Shown: positions 53,524-62,128 of the stretch, one piece after another
How the letters are laid out: each line of letters begins with the position of its first letter
Numbering within the stretch: position 1 is the first letter of the stretch
From: Muribaculaceae bacterium Isolate-036 (Harlan)
GTDB lineage: Bacteria > Bacteroidota > Bacteroidia > Bacteroidales > Muribaculaceae
Assembly (NCBI GenBank): GCA_003833075.1
Contig: RIAY01000008.1
Span: 79,211 to 143,210 of the forward strand
Length of the DNA stretch: 64,000 bases
Direction of reading: 5' to 3'
Notes under the pieces: model-generated
The model's database searches: none
What the model saw: only the letters and a program-made list of their open reading frames with translations
Told to the model about the DNA's origin: nothing
Position numbers and translations under genes: made by a program

Positions 53524-53895
53524 TCACTCCGGCACCACACCGTACTGATTGGGGAAAGGCTGCGATGCCTGACAACAGAACACTATAAGTATTATGCTCC
53601 CTAAAAACGGTATGAAGCCGATGAGCCACCACCAGCCGCTTCTTCCAGTATCATGCAGACGGCGGATCAGTACTCCGAGGTTTGGCAGTAAAAGCAATGC
53701 CCCTACAACATATGAGATAACCGGCAATCCTGAAGCCGAAGACTCATGGAGGCTTTGTATTCCGGATGGAATGCCGAATATGATCGCTACAACGAACGTG
53801 AAGACTATCCACCACCAGTATTCACTTCGCGAGGCACGTCCTTTGAAAGAACAATACTTTGAAAAACATGTCTTGACAGATTGAGAAAACGTCAT
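53524..53895 (-). CDS. DUF805 membrane protein
   Basis: This 123-residue membrane protein begins with FSKYCSFKGRASRSEYWWW, the DUF805 signature, followed by helices and LIRRLHDTGRSGWWWLIGFIPFLGSIILIVFCC. The function is unknown. It is convergent with rpe, 26 bp away. Confidence 0.85.
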   Translation of the reverse strand: MTFSQSVKTCFSKYCSFKGRASRSEYWWWIVFTFVVAIIFGIPSGIQSLHESSASGLPVISYVVGALLLLPNLGVLIRRLHDTGRSGWWWLIGFIPFLGSIILIVFCCQASQPFPNQYGVVPE

Positions 53896-53972
53896 AATTT
53901 TTGTCTTTTAAAAAATATTAATACTGTTTACTCTTATAACCGACTCGACCCGTTATTGTTCGCACCCGTGAA

Positions 53973-54899
53973 TCAGATCATCGCCACTGCCGAATGATAC
54001 TTGGCGATGTTGGAAGCCTTTTTCACCGCTTTCCAGGCTTTGCGCCCTATCTCCTCTTCGGCATACTCCCAGAACGGTTTGATTTTAGACAGAATCTGAG
54101 AATCACCGCAAAGTGTGGATTCATAATGGCAGAGCAATTCACGATGGAAGTGAAGCATCTTTTCAAGCCTTTGCTCCCGGCTCCACTCCTTCCCCTCTTC
54201 AAACTCCGCGATCAGCGAAGGGCGGCCGAGCACCCCTCTCGCAGTCATCACTCCCGCGATTCCGGGGAAGCTCGTCTTTGCACGTTCAATGTCTTCCGGT
54301 GTCCTTATATCACCGTTGAAAACGACCGGATGAGGACATGCCTTGAGAAAATCACCGAAACGGTCGAGATAAAGGTCTCCCCCATATTGCTGGCGCGCAA
54401 CACGCGGATGAAGTGTCACATGTTTCAACGGCATGTCTGATATTGCCGGCATCACACCCCGCCATTCATCAGGATCGGAATAACCAAGACGCATCTTTAG
54501 AGAGAACTCAACATCGCCATGCTCCTTAAGCAAAGACGGAATCCTGAAATATTCCTCACGGTTGGCGATAAAGCCGGCTCCCCTGCCTTTTGCCGTCTGT
54601 AAAGGAAACGGGCAGCCGGTGTTAAGGTCAATCCTTTTTACACCTCTTTCCTCGAGACCTTCGATCAACGGACGCAACTCTGCCATATCCCTGAATATCA
54701 CCTGCGCAGCGACTTCATGGTTTCCATTAAGTTCCGAAGTATAATCCTTCAGGTCATGTTTGCGGAAATCACCTCTTTCCAGACGGATGAAAGGTGTGTA
54801 ATAACTCTGGCAGCCACCATATATACTCTTATGGAAATGTCTCCACGCTGCATCCGTATGCCCCTGCACCGGCGCTACATCTATTATAAAATCACTCAT
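53973..54899 (-). CDS. dus: tRNA-dihydrouridine synthase
   Basis: This FMN-dependent enzyme reduces uridine in tRNA D-loops. The 308-residue protein has the Dus motifs: VQGHTDAAWRHFHKSIYGG-type N-terminus, the catalytic Cys in RIDLNTGCPFPLQTAKGRGAGF, FSLKMRLGYSD, HPRVARQQYGG and FNGDIRTPEDIE. The exact subgroup is unclear, though it looks DusC-like. It lies 3 bp after the DMT gene. Confidence 0.85.
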   Translation of the reverse strand: MSDFIIDVAPVQGHTDAAWRHFHKSIYGGCQSYYTPFIRLERGDFRKHDLKDYTSELNGNHEVAAQVIFRDMAELRPLIEGLEERGVKRIDLNTGCPFPLQTAKGRGAGFIANREEYFRIPSLLKEHGDVEFSLKMRLGYSDPDEWRGVMPAISDMPLKHVTLHPRVARQQYGGDLYLDRFGDFLKACPHPVVFNGDIRTPEDIERAKTSFPGIAGVMTARGVLGRPSLIAEFEEGKEWSREQRLEKMLHFHRELLCHYESTLCGDSQILSKIKPFWEYAEEEIGRKAWKAVKKASNIAKYHSAVAMI

Positions 54900-54902
54900 A
54901 AA

Positions 54903-55280
54903 CTATTTATTCGGAAGAAAAGCAAAAACCACTGCCGCCACAAGACAAAGATATGATGCGGCATGATTCCACTGGAATTTCTGACCTTGGAAACACAACA
55001 TGGCTATGACTGTGAAAACAGTGAGTGTTATAACCTCCTGTATAATCTTAAGCTGAAAGAGTGTGAACGGTCCTCCATTATCCTTAAACCCCATTTTATT
55101 TGCAGGAATCATAAAACTATATTCAAGCAAAGCTATTCCCCATGAAAAAAGAATAACTGCAAACAATGGCCAGTTTTTGGAGATTCCGCTTACGCTCAGC
55201 TTCAGATGCCCATACCATGCGAAAGTCATGAACACATTCGAAACAACGAGTAGAAGAATAGTTATTATGGCTGTTTTCAT
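54903..55280 (-). CDS. DMT/DUF486-like membrane protein
   Basis: This 125-residue protein has four helices (ATIITILLLVVSNVFMTFAWYGH-type, WPLFAVILFSWGIALLEYSFMIPANKMG, FTLFQLKIIQEVITLTVFTVIAML). It matches the DUF486/DMT-superfamily pattern. The ATG at 55280 is chosen over an upstream start at 55331 because the family starts at the first helix. The transport substrate is unknown. Confidence 0.78.
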   Translation of the reverse strand: MKTAIITILLLVVSNVFMTFAWYGHLKLSVSGISKNWPLFAVILFSWGIALLEYSFMIPANKMGFKDNGGPFTLFQLKIIQEVITLTVFTVIAMLCFQGQKFQWNHAASYLCLVAAVVFAFLPNK

Positions 55281-55300
55281 TCTTATATGGAATTTAAGGA

Positions 55301-55328
55301 CAAAATTACGCATTTTTTTGTAATTTTG
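55301..55328. promoter_or_regulatory. Divergent promoter -7 boxes
   Basis: TAATTTTG at 55321-55328 (plus) and its complement CAAAATTA at 55301-55308 (minus TAATTTTG) both match the Bacteroidetes -7 box exactly. They face outward toward the flavodiiron gene and the DMT gene. Neither has a good TTTG -33 box at the normal spacing. Confidence 0.4.
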
Positions 55329-55393
55329 CACTTTGAACCAAACAAAATATCCGGAGGTCCGAAGCTGATCCGGACAACTTCAATTTTAAGAGC

Positions 55394-56602
55394 ATGAACA
55401 TAAAGGAGATTGTAAAGGATATATTTTACGTCGGAGTCAACGACCGCGTAAAGCACCGTTTCGAGGCTCTGTGGCAATTGCCATACGGAGTGAGCTATAA
55501 CTCATATATCGTGGCAGGAAACGAGAAACTCGCGCTCATTGACACAGTATGCATCGAGGAAGTGCGCCAATATTTCAACAACATAGATTCCATCGCCTCC
55601 GACCGCACTATAGACTATCTGGTGGTCAACCATATGGAGCCGGACCATTCGGCGTCCATACCGGAAATAGTCATGGCTTACCCCGACATCAGAATTGTGG
55701 GCAACTCCAAGACAATCGAGATGATCAAGGGATTCTACCACATCGACGGTCCCGACCGTTATCTGGAAGTGAAAGACGGCGACTCTATAGATCTTGGCGG
55801 CAGGACACTCCGTTTCTACCTCACTCCGATGGTCCACTGGCCCGAAACGATGATGACACACGTCGAAGACGCCCGCGTCCTGTTCTCAGGAGATGCGTTC
55901 GGCACGTTCGGCGCGCTCAACGGAGCCGTTATAGACCGCGACATGGAAACAGATGTCCACATCTCCGAGATGTACCGCTATTATTCCTGCATCGTAGGCA
56001 AATACGGAAGATTCGTGGAGAAAGCCATCCTGAAGCTCGCCGCACTCCCGCTTTCATACATCTGCCCCACCCACGGTCCGGTATGGAATGAAAAAATTAC
56101 AGAAGTAGTTGAACTTGTTGCCCGCCTCGCCGCTTATAAGAGTGAGCCCGGTGTTGTAATCGTATATGGATCGATGTATGGCAACACCGCCGAAGTCGCA
56201 GAGATGATCGCCCGCGAGATCGCCGCATTAGGCATAAAGCGCATTATAATGCACAATGCCTCACATTCCGACATGAGCTGCATGATAACAGACGCGTTCC
56301 GCTACAGCACGCTCATCGTAGGATCCGCGACATACTCGATGCGTCTCTTCCCCGAAGTGGAATCGTTCATGAACGCAATGGAGACCCGCGAGATCAAAAA
56401 CAAAGTATTCGCGACTTTCAGCAACTTCACATGGGCGGCAGGCGCAGTGACAGGAAAACTCAAGGAATACGCAGAGCGCATGAAACTGCCTGTGAGCGCA
56501 TCCCTGCTTGTGAAGCAGTCGGCAGGAGCTTCAACACCCGTAGAAGTCAAGGAGTTTGCCCTTCAGGTTGTAGAGGCTATGAAGACAATGGAAGAAGCAT
56601 AA
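55394..56602 (+). CDS. Flavodiiron protein (A-type flavoprotein)
   Basis: This 402-residue enzyme reduces O2 (or NO) to detoxify oxygen in anaerobes. The beta-lactamase-like domain has the diiron ligands HMEPDH, the MVHWPETM His, FSGDAFG and CPTHGPVW. The flavodoxin domain follows with VYGSMYGNTAEVAE and ends with VKQSAGASTPVEVKEFA. No rubredoxin domain is fused. It has its own promoter region. Confidence 0.95.
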   Translation: MNIKEIVKDIFYVGVNDRVKHRFEALWQLPYGVSYNSYIVAGNEKLALIDTVCIEEVRQYFNNIDSIASDRTIDYLVVNHMEPDHSASIPEIVMAYPDIRIVGNSKTIEMIKGFYHIDGPDRYLEVKDGDSIDLGGRTLRFYLTPMVHWPETMMTHVEDARVLFSGDAFGTFGALNGAVIDRDMETDVHISEMYRYYSCIVGKYGRFVEKAILKLAALPLSYICPTHGPVWNEKITEVVELVARLAAYKSEPGVVIVYGSMYGNTAEVAEMIAREIAALGIKRIIMHNASHSDMSCMITDAFRYSTLIVGSATYSMRLFPEVESFMNAMETREIKNKVFATFSNFTWAAGAVTGKLKEYAERMKLPVSASLLVKQSAGASTPVEVKEFALQVVEAMKTMEEA

Positions 56603-56611
56603 CGGCACGAT

Positions 56612-57223
56612 ATGGAGAACAAGGAACTTGAAATAGAATCACATCCGTGGCAACCGTTCATCCCGGACGGCGCGAAAGTATTGATAATGGGCACTTTCCC
56701 TCCACAGGCAAAACGTTGGAGCATGGATTTCTATTACCCCAACCGCACCAACGACTTCTGGAAGATATGCGGTCTACTGTTCCTTGGCGACAAAGACGCG
56801 CTGCTATGCGATGACCGCAAGACATACGACATAGACAAGATACGCTCGCTGATGACCGAAAAACGCATCGCGCTCAACGACACCGTGCGCAAAGCCCGGA
56901 GACTGAAAGGAAACGCCAGCGACAAATTTCTGGAAGTAATAGAACCGGTTCCGCTGTTCGGATTGCTTTCTGAAATGCCCGGATGTCACGCCGTGGCGAC
57001 CACCGGGGAAAAGGCGGCGGGCATCGTCGCCGCCCTGACCGGCACAGAAATTCCCAGGATGGGAGAGATGACACTGGCTGCGGTTCCGCCGCCCGATGCA
57101 TCAGAGTCACCCGTGCAACTCGAAATATGGCGTATGCCGTCAACCAGCCGAGCCTATCCGCTCGCCGTAGAACGCAAGGCGGAATATTACGCCACCCTCT
57201 TCCGCCACCTCGGAATACTCTGA
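56612..57223 (+). CDS. Uracil-DNA-glycosylase-fold protein
   Basis: The 203-residue protein has the UDG-like start HPWQPFIPDGAKVLIMGTFPPQAKRWSMDFYYPNRTNDFWKI, with the GTFPP motif corresponding to the water-activating loop of mismatch glycosylases, and the C-terminal SPVQLEIWRMPSTSRAYP, where the MPSTSR segment resembles the DNA-intercalating loop. It probably removes damaged bases. It lies 9 bp after the flavodiiron gene. Confidence 0.8.
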   Translation: MENKELEIESHPWQPFIPDGAKVLIMGTFPPQAKRWSMDFYYPNRTNDFWKICGLLFLGDKDALLCDDRKTYDIDKIRSLMTEKRIALNDTVRKARRLKGNASDKFLEVIEPVPLFGLLSEMPGCHAVATTGEKAAGIVAALTGTEIPRMGEMTLAAVPPPDASESPVQLEIWRMPSTSRAYPLAVERKAEYYATLFRHLGIL

Positions 57224-57243
57224 GAAACTGTTTAAAAACAAAA
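57223..57243 (+). repeat. Dispersed repeat copy between the UDG-fold and DedA genes
   Basis: Identical to 40104-40124 over 21 bases, starting AGAAACTGTTTAAAAAC. It starts at the last base of the UDG-fold gene and lies 18 bases before the DedA ATG. Confidence 0.75.
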
Positions 57244-57261
57244 AACTACACCTCAAAAGAA

Positions 57262-57933
57262 ATGTTAGAAATGATACCCTTGGCGATATTTGACGCCAGC
57301 GAGTTTTTCCAATGGTTTGTTGACCATGCCAGCTATCTGTTTGTATTCGTATTCATGGTCATCGAAAGCAGTTTCATACCCTTCCCCTCCGAAGTGATTG
57401 TGCCCCCTGCGGCGTATCTGGCATGCACCAACACCGGAGCCGGCAGCGACATGAACATATTCCTTGTGGTGGTGTTCGCCACCCTCGGCGCCCTTGTCGG
57501 AGCGTTTATCAATTACTACCTCGCCCTCTGGATCGGTCGTCCGGTGGTCTACCGCTTCGCCGACAGCCGGCTGGGACACGCCTGTCTCATCGACAGGGCG
57601 AAAGTGGAGAAAGCAGAAAAATACTTCGACCGTCACGGAGCCGTATCGACCTTCGTCGGACGTCTCATTCCCGCCATACGCCAGCTCATTTCGATTCCTG
57701 CAGGCATATCGCGCATGAACGTAGCCCAGTTCGCCATCTTCACCTCGCTCGGCGCCTTGGTATGGAACGCCATCCTCGCCTTCCTCGGCTACTGGCTCTC
57801 CCTCCACGTCACCCCCGACATGCTCTTCGACAAAGTAGAGGAATACAACCGTTACCTCACATGGGCAGGCTATGCCCTCTTCCTCCTCTGCATCCTCTAC
57901 ATCCTCTACAACGCCTTCCGCAGGAAGAAATAA
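57262..57933 (+). CDS. DedA-family membrane protein
   Basis: This 223-residue protein has the DedA/SNARE-associated layout: VIESSFIPFPSEVIVPPAAYLA, FINYYLALWIGRPVVYRFADSRLG, then GRLIPAIRQLISIPAGISRMNVAQF. DedA proteins act as lipid scramblases/flippases for undecaprenyl phosphate or phospholipids. The ATG at 57262 is preferred; the ORF extends upstream into the UDG gene without conserved sequence. It is followed by a hairpin. Confidence 0.9.
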   Translation: MLEMIPLAIFDASEFFQWFVDHASYLFVFVFMVIESSFIPFPSEVIVPPAAYLACTNTGAGSDMNIFLVVVFATLGALVGAFINYYLALWIGRPVVYRFADSRLGHACLIDRAKVEKAEKYFDRHGAVSTFVGRLIPAIRQLISIPAGISRMNVAQFAIFTSLGALVWNAILAFLGYWLSLHVTPDMLFDKVEEYNRYLTWAGYALFLLCILYILYNAFRRKK

Positions 57934-57978
57934 CCCGCAAGAAGAAACAAAGGGGCATCCCCTGCCCCTCGACACACC

Positions 57979-58014
57979 ATCCGCCCGCAACACAGCTCTG
58001 TGTTACGGGCGGAT
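57979..58014 (+). terminator. Hairpin after the DedA gene
   Basis: ATCCGCCCG and CGGGCGGAT form a 9-bp stem, extended by AACACA/TGTGTT after a C-A mismatch, with a 4-base loop. No U-tract follows directly. It probably ends the DedA transcript. Confidence 0.65.
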
Positions 58015-58124
58015 GAGTATACTGCGCCAACGTTATGTCTTTAAAGCAGGTAGCTACGAAAATTTAATGAACAGATAAAGCGAAGCTATTTTTGAGTTGA
58101 TTTTGGTGCGGAACGAAGGAGAAT

Positions 58125-58134
58125 AAACAGTTTC
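58125..58134 (-). repeat. Inverted copy of the dispersed repeat core
   Basis: AAACAGTTTC is the complement of the GAAACTGTTT core. It lies 14 bases after the DUF4435 gene stop, inverted relative to the copy at 57223. Confidence 0.6.
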
Positions 58135-58148
58135 TTATGAATTCCTGC

Positions 58149-58982
58149 TTATAACAGAACTTCTTTAGTAAAACTATAAGACCGAAGATTATGTGCAAGC
58201 CGCGTCAGAGAAAAATCAGCACCTGTAAACAGCCTGACATAAGCTTCGGGTATCTCTCCGTTTCTTATATTCTTTTTGCTTTTTTCGCTAATTAATTTTC
58301 TTAACATCCTCATATAGTCATGACCATTGTTAAGTTGTCGGAGATCCGCATTCGGATGTTGTTTTTTGAAACTATCCACATAAATCGGATCAATCCATCT
58401 GTTCTCCTTCTGATTGCCATTGACAATAGTCACAACCTCCGCCAAGGTCTTCCCTCGCATGTTTTCCGCATCATCAAGAAATCTTACCCTGTCTTCTTTT
58501 GCCGGTATCCACGAATTTGCCCATCTTACATACGAATAATTCTGAAGCTCTCTCATCACCTCCTCGTGCAGAATGCCGGATTCATCATCGCATATACCAT
58601 ATCTTGCAGCAATCCTGGATGTTCTGTCTGCAGACACAATTGTCATTTCCCAGTCATGACAATCCGTGACAAACATATTCTGATGCACAAAATAACTGTT
58701 GTCAAGATGGTTAAAATCCGCATCCTTTATAGCTGCAAGCTGATTAGGGAAAACTGACGAAAGATCACCAAGCACCTGGGTCATCCACTCATGACCATTC
58801 ATAACGAATAAAAAGACATTCTCTTCAACAAAATATTCGGAATAAAACAGGGCATCGTCCAAACCTTCTACCAGCAGAACCACTTTATCATAATTGAGTT
58901 CATTGTTGAACGTAAGGAAAACATCAGCCGTTTTTCCATTGAAATCATCCGAAGTGTAATCAAGAACCGAATTCTGTGTCAT
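58149..58982 (-). CDS. DUF4435 (TOPRIM) protein, AriB-like
   Basis: The 277-residue protein has the DUF4435 pattern: VVLLVEGLDDALFYSEYF with the TOPRIM Glu (E39), LAAIKDADFNHLD with Asp 87 and 89, and TDCHDWEMTIVSADRTSRI. DUF4435 is the family of AriB, the nuclease effector of PARIS, which is released by its ATPase partner on phage sensing. The ATG at 58982 lies 8 bp after the ATPase stop; an in-frame TTG at 58994 would overlap the ATPase by 4 bp. It is the third gene of an HNH-ATPase-DUF4435 cassette. Confidence 0.82.
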   Translation of the reverse strand: MTQNSVLDYTSDDFNGKTADVFLTFNNELNYDKVVLLVEGLDDALFYSEYFVEENVFLFVMNGHEWMTQVLGDLSSVFPNQLAAIKDADFNHLDNSYFVHQNMFVTDCHDWEMTIVSADRTSRIAARYGICDDESGILHEEVMRELQNYSYVRWANSWIPAKEDRVRFLDDAENMRGKTLAEVVTIVNGNQKENRWIDPIYVDSFKKQHPNADLRQLNNGHDYMRMLRKLISEKSKKNIRNGEIPEAYVRLFTGADFSLTRLAHNLRSYSFTKEVLL

Positions 58983-58990
58983 TGGAGCAA

Positions 58991-60286
58991 TCAATGGTGA
59001 GTTTTGTAGAAGAGATCATAACAATCCTTCCATCTGCCTCCGATTATTTGAGGAGAATGTGTAGCTATCAATACCCGCAGACTCTTCTGTCCGGCAATCT
59101 TGATGATATCATTCATAAACTCTCTCTGCCACGCCACATGAAGAGAAATCTCAGGTTCGTCAATCATTAATAATGAACCATCCTGAAGATTAAAAATGAA
59201 ATCATGCAGCATAAGAATCTCATTCTTTTCACCACTTGATAAAGAATTGAGGGCAATTTCTCTTTTATCCGACTCTGAAACAAAACGGATGCCATACCTG
59301 CGGGAATAGAGGACACTCTTGTTTACCAGTTTTTTATCTCGCAACAATTTGTCGAATAAATTCAAATCCCTTAAAGGCTTTTCAAGAGTTTTGAATTTCT
59401 CAAACGTGTCTTTTATGTAATAGTTAAGAATAACCCCTTTGCTCTCGATATATTCAGGCAATTTAAAAGCAGCTGAGAGATCATATTTCATCGCAACGTC
59501 CACTTTCTGACTTAGAATTGACAATTGCTTGTCATAATCTTCCTTGTTTATGGCGTCGTCTCCGGTCATGAGCATGTCGATAAACTGAGAATCATGCAAT
59601 TGAGAATTCTGGAGAAAAGAAAAATATGCATCCCTTAAAAACTCGCTGAATTTATCTGCAACAATCTCGATAGAGTTTTTAATCAGACTGTCACCTGCAT
59701 GATCTTTGCTATATAGTCTCTGAGCAGGAATGAAACGATAAGGATTTATCTCCGAATTGATGTGAAGCATGAATACACTCTTGCCCTGTTCTTTGGCAAT
59801 GTGTTCGATAAGCATCCGACTCTTTTCCAACGATATTTCATCATCTTTGAAATTATCGTGAAATTCATTATCGAAATTATCAAAATCATCAAATAACGTT
59901 GCCTGCCTGCTCCAACTGCAGAATCTTTTTGCCTGAGATATCAAATCGTTATCAATCTTTAAGGATATTGATTCTTTGCCGTTGTCAATAACATATTCCA
60001 ATGATATCCGCTCAGACACAGCCGCATCATCTGAATTTTCCACTGCACGTCCGTTATTTGATGTCACATCAAGACTGAATGAACTGTATTCCACATGAAT
60101 AGAATCAAACGGAACATAAAAAAGACTAAGCAGATTGCCGGAGGCAAGATCCTCGATTATCGATAGAATTGTAGTCTTCCCGTAACCATTTGGACCGGTA
60201 ATAATCAAGAAATTACCATAATCGGGCATTTTGATTGAATAGTCGAATGTCCCGAAAAGCCCTCGTATGTCCAACGATTTAATCAT
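58991..60286 (-). CDS. ABC-type/AAA ATPase, AriA- or PtuA-like
   Basis: The 431-residue protein has a Walker A at 31-39 (GPNGYGKTT), the ABC-like signature NSLSSGEKNE (about 347-356), Walker B GSLLMIDEPEISLH and H-loop IATHSPQIIG, with a coiled middle of about 260 residues. This is the architecture of SMC/Rad50-like defence ATPases such as PARIS AriA and Septu PtuA. The ATG at 60286 overlaps the HNH gene by 8 bp. No transposase is nearby. Confidence 0.85.
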   Translation of the reverse strand: MIKSLDIRGLFGTFDYSIKMPDYGNFLIITGPNGYGKTTILSIIEDLASGNLLSLFYVPFDSIHVEYSSFSLDVTSNNGRAVENSDDAAVSERISLEYVIDNGKESISLKIDNDLISQAKRFCSWSRQATLFDDFDNFDNEFHDNFKDDEISLEKSRMLIEHIAKEQGKSVFMLHINSEINPYRFIPAQRLYSKDHAGDSLIKNSIEIVADKFSEFLRDAYFSFLQNSQLHDSQFIDMLMTGDDAINKEDYDKQLSILSQKVDVAMKYDLSAAFKLPEYIESKGVILNYYIKDTFEKFKTLEKPLRDLNLFDKLLRDKKLVNKSVLYSRRYGIRFVSESDKREIALNSLSSGEKNEILMLHDFIFNLQDGSLLMIDEPEISLHVAWQREFMNDIIKIAGQKSLRVLIATHSPQIIGGRWKDCYDLFYKTHH

Positions 60287-60641
60287 GTATGTTGTATAAA
60301 TTAGCAAGTTCCATTTGTGTTTCGAGATTTACTCGATATTCCTTCTTGGATTCGATATTGTTAGTACCGTCAGATGTGACCTCCCGATTATACAATGGAT
60401 AATCGTCACCTTTGGAAACATTGTTTCTCCAATGCATCGGGCGAAGATTCAGAATATTGTCATCCCCCCCCTTGCTTCGGGGATATACGTGATCTATTTC
60501 CCAACCAAAGGCAGCGAATTTCTGGCCATATTGATTATAGGCAATAATGGCTCCGCAGGGATCCTTGCGGAATAAATTAGGGTTCATCCCATTGATAACA
60601 CGCCCTTTATTCCAAACCGCGTTTATAATTTCCTCATCCAT
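60279..60641 (-). CDS. HNH endonuclease
   Basis: The 120-residue protein has the HNH core at residues 47-80: GWEIDHVYPRSKGGDDNILNLRPMHWRNNVSKGD, with D50-H51, N65, H70 and N74/K77. There are no zinc-binding Cys pairs. The ATG at 60641 (MDEEIINAVWNKGRV) is preferred over a TTG at 60671. It is the first gene of the cassette and overlaps the ATPase gene, implying translational coupling. In Septu the HNH PtuB pairs with an ATPase. Confidence 0.86.
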   Translation of the reverse strand: MDEEIINAVWNKGRVINGMNPNLFRKDPCGAIIAYNQYGQKFAAFGWEIDHVYPRSKGGDDNILNLRPMHWRNNVSKGDDYPLYNREVTSDGTNNIESKKEYRVNLETQMELANLYNIHD

Positions 60642-61045
60642 TGGAGTTACAGAATTATGCTTTTGGTGCAAATTTAATCATTTATTCAAATACTTGCAAA
60701 TAAGTAAGAGCGGGAAATGTCGAGAAAATCCGTCTGCAAACCGTTTTTTAGAGAAGCCCTGATAGATGCCTGCCTATTGGAAGAAAATACACTGCCATGG
60801 TATATTAATACACCATACAGCGGATAATTACGTCATTAAATATCACATTATGAATTGTCCTGGTATATTGAAGACGATGAAAGAAATGCAGAAGAAAAAA
60901 TCATAGAGATAAGCAAAGCGTTAAATGATATTCGTCTGACGGTATCAGACGCTCCAAGAAAATATATCGACAACACATTGGAGATAATCGGCAAGTACTA
61001 TACCACAGACAGCCCGGCACTCCCTAAAGAATGACAGTTCATTTG
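60642..61045. other. 404-bp region between defence cassette and glycosyltransferase
   Basis: No intact gene is seen. It should hold the promoter of the defence cassette; on the minus strand no clean -33/-7 pair was found. The plus strand carries a decayed reading frame (60717-61034), listed separately. Confidence 0.4.
60717..61034 (+). pseudogene. Relic ORF with two in-frame stops
   Basis: One reading frame starts with ATG at 60717 (MSRKSVCKPFFREALIDACL..), hits TAA codons at 60822 and 60837, then stays open for 64 codons to a TGA at 61032. The last part (ELSWYIEDDERNAEEK, later TLEIIGKYYTTDSPALPKE) looks like a normal soluble helical protein. No family was recognised. The two parts being in one frame may be chance, so this is a weak call. 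A start at TTG 60855 would give a small ORF. Confidence 0.35.
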
Positions 61046-62128
61046 TCATCCATACAAGTTTTCATATTGTCGGGCGATTGTTTCCCATCTATATCTTCTG
61101 TCAGCTATTTCATACATAGACCGGGCATTTGAAAAAAAGTCATCTGCTGACGACCCGAGTTTTAAAACAAGATCACTTGAATCTTTGAAATACATTGCTC
61201 GATTTTCTGTAGACTCGCGATTATAAACACAGTCATATGCAATTATCGGCTTGCCGAAAAACATTGCCTCCACCAAAGAGGGGTTGGTGCCTCCGGCACT
61301 GTGACCATGAATATAGCAGGCACAATTACTTCTCAAAACATTAAGAATACTCAAATCATATACAGCCGGACAAAATTTAACATAAGCGGAATCCTTATAT
61401 TTCTCACACAAAGACCTCCCGTATTCACTTTTCTGCCAGTTGCCAATGAAAATCAGACTGTGACAAGCCCTTTCAAATGCCTCAAGAATAATATGGACAT
61501 TGTTTTCCGGTTCAATCCTGCAAAGAGCCATCGCATAAGAATCTTTTTCAAGATTATAATCCTTAAGAACTTTCTCGGCATACAATCCATCGACTTCAGT
61601 CAGAACATGATCTCCGCCATAAGCTATCAATTCCGAAGCCTTTCCATACTCCTCCAATACGTAATCCGTGATTCCCTTGTTATCGGTAACTATGACATCA
61701 CCATATTTCACAGCCTGTTTCTCCGAGAATTTAAGAAACCTGCGAACCCACTTATTCCATTTGTCACGATGATGCTCCAGTCCGTCTATGTTTATTATCA
61801 ATCTTTTCTTTGAGAAAAGACGGAACACAGGTAGAAACGCACAGCCCGAAACCCCGAGAACAAGTATCACATCACTCTTTCTTGAAGCCCTTATCATTGA
61901 TAATATATCGTATGGAATACTCTGCATACCATTGGCACTCAGACCGATATATTCAGTCTTGGCGCCATGGTATACCCAACGTTCATCATCATAAGATTTT
62001 TTACTGCAATATACAGCATATTGCAAATCTTCAGAATTATTATGACGCACAAGTTGCTCAACAAGCGTTTCGAATCCCCCGTAATTTGCCGGCACACCCA
62101 CTGTGCCTATAATTGCTACCTTTCTCAT
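61046..62128 (-). CDS. Glycosyltransferase (DUF1972/GT4) of exopolysaccharide synthesis
   Basis: The 360-residue GT-B protein has the DUF1972 N-terminus (VAIIGTVGVPANYGGFETLVEQLV) and the GT4 donor-binding segment SAGGTNPSLVEAMFFGKPIIAYD. It probably adds a rhamnose- or glucose-type sugar to a lipid-linked polysaccharide. Its ATG overlaps the acyltransferase stop (ATGA). It is the last gene of the visible EPS cluster. Confidence 0.88.
   Translation of the reverse strand: MRKVAIIGTVGVPANYGGFETLVEQLVRHNNSEDLQYAVYCSKKSYDDERWVYHGAKTEYIGLSANGMQSIPYDILSMIRASRKSDVILVLGVSGCAFLPVFRLFSKKRLIINIDGLEHHRDKWNKWVRRFLKFSEKQAVKYGDVIVTDNKGITDYVLEEYGKASELIAYGGDHVLTEVDGLYAEKVLKDYNLEKDSYAMALCRIEPENNVHIILEAFERACHSLIFIGNWQKSEYGRSLCEKYKDSAYVKFCPAVYDLSILNVLRSNCACYIHGHSAGGTNPSLVEAMFFGKPIIAYDCVYNRESTENRAMYFKDSSDLVLKLGSSADDFFSNARSMYEIADRRYRWETIARQYENLYG

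Noticed and set aside
56983..57261. Upstream extension of the DedA ORF
   Set aside because: The added 93 residues lie inside the UDG-fold gene in another frame and have no membrane or conserved sequence; the ATG at 57262 fits the family.
57265..57993. 242-aa minus-strand ORF opposite the DedA gene
   Set aside because: Gly/Glu-rich shadow of the hydrophobic DedA frame; no start context or domain.
60471..60479. Run of nine C in the HNH gene as a slippage site
   Set aside because: The frame is intact and the HNH core reads through it; a homopolymer alone does not show phase variation.
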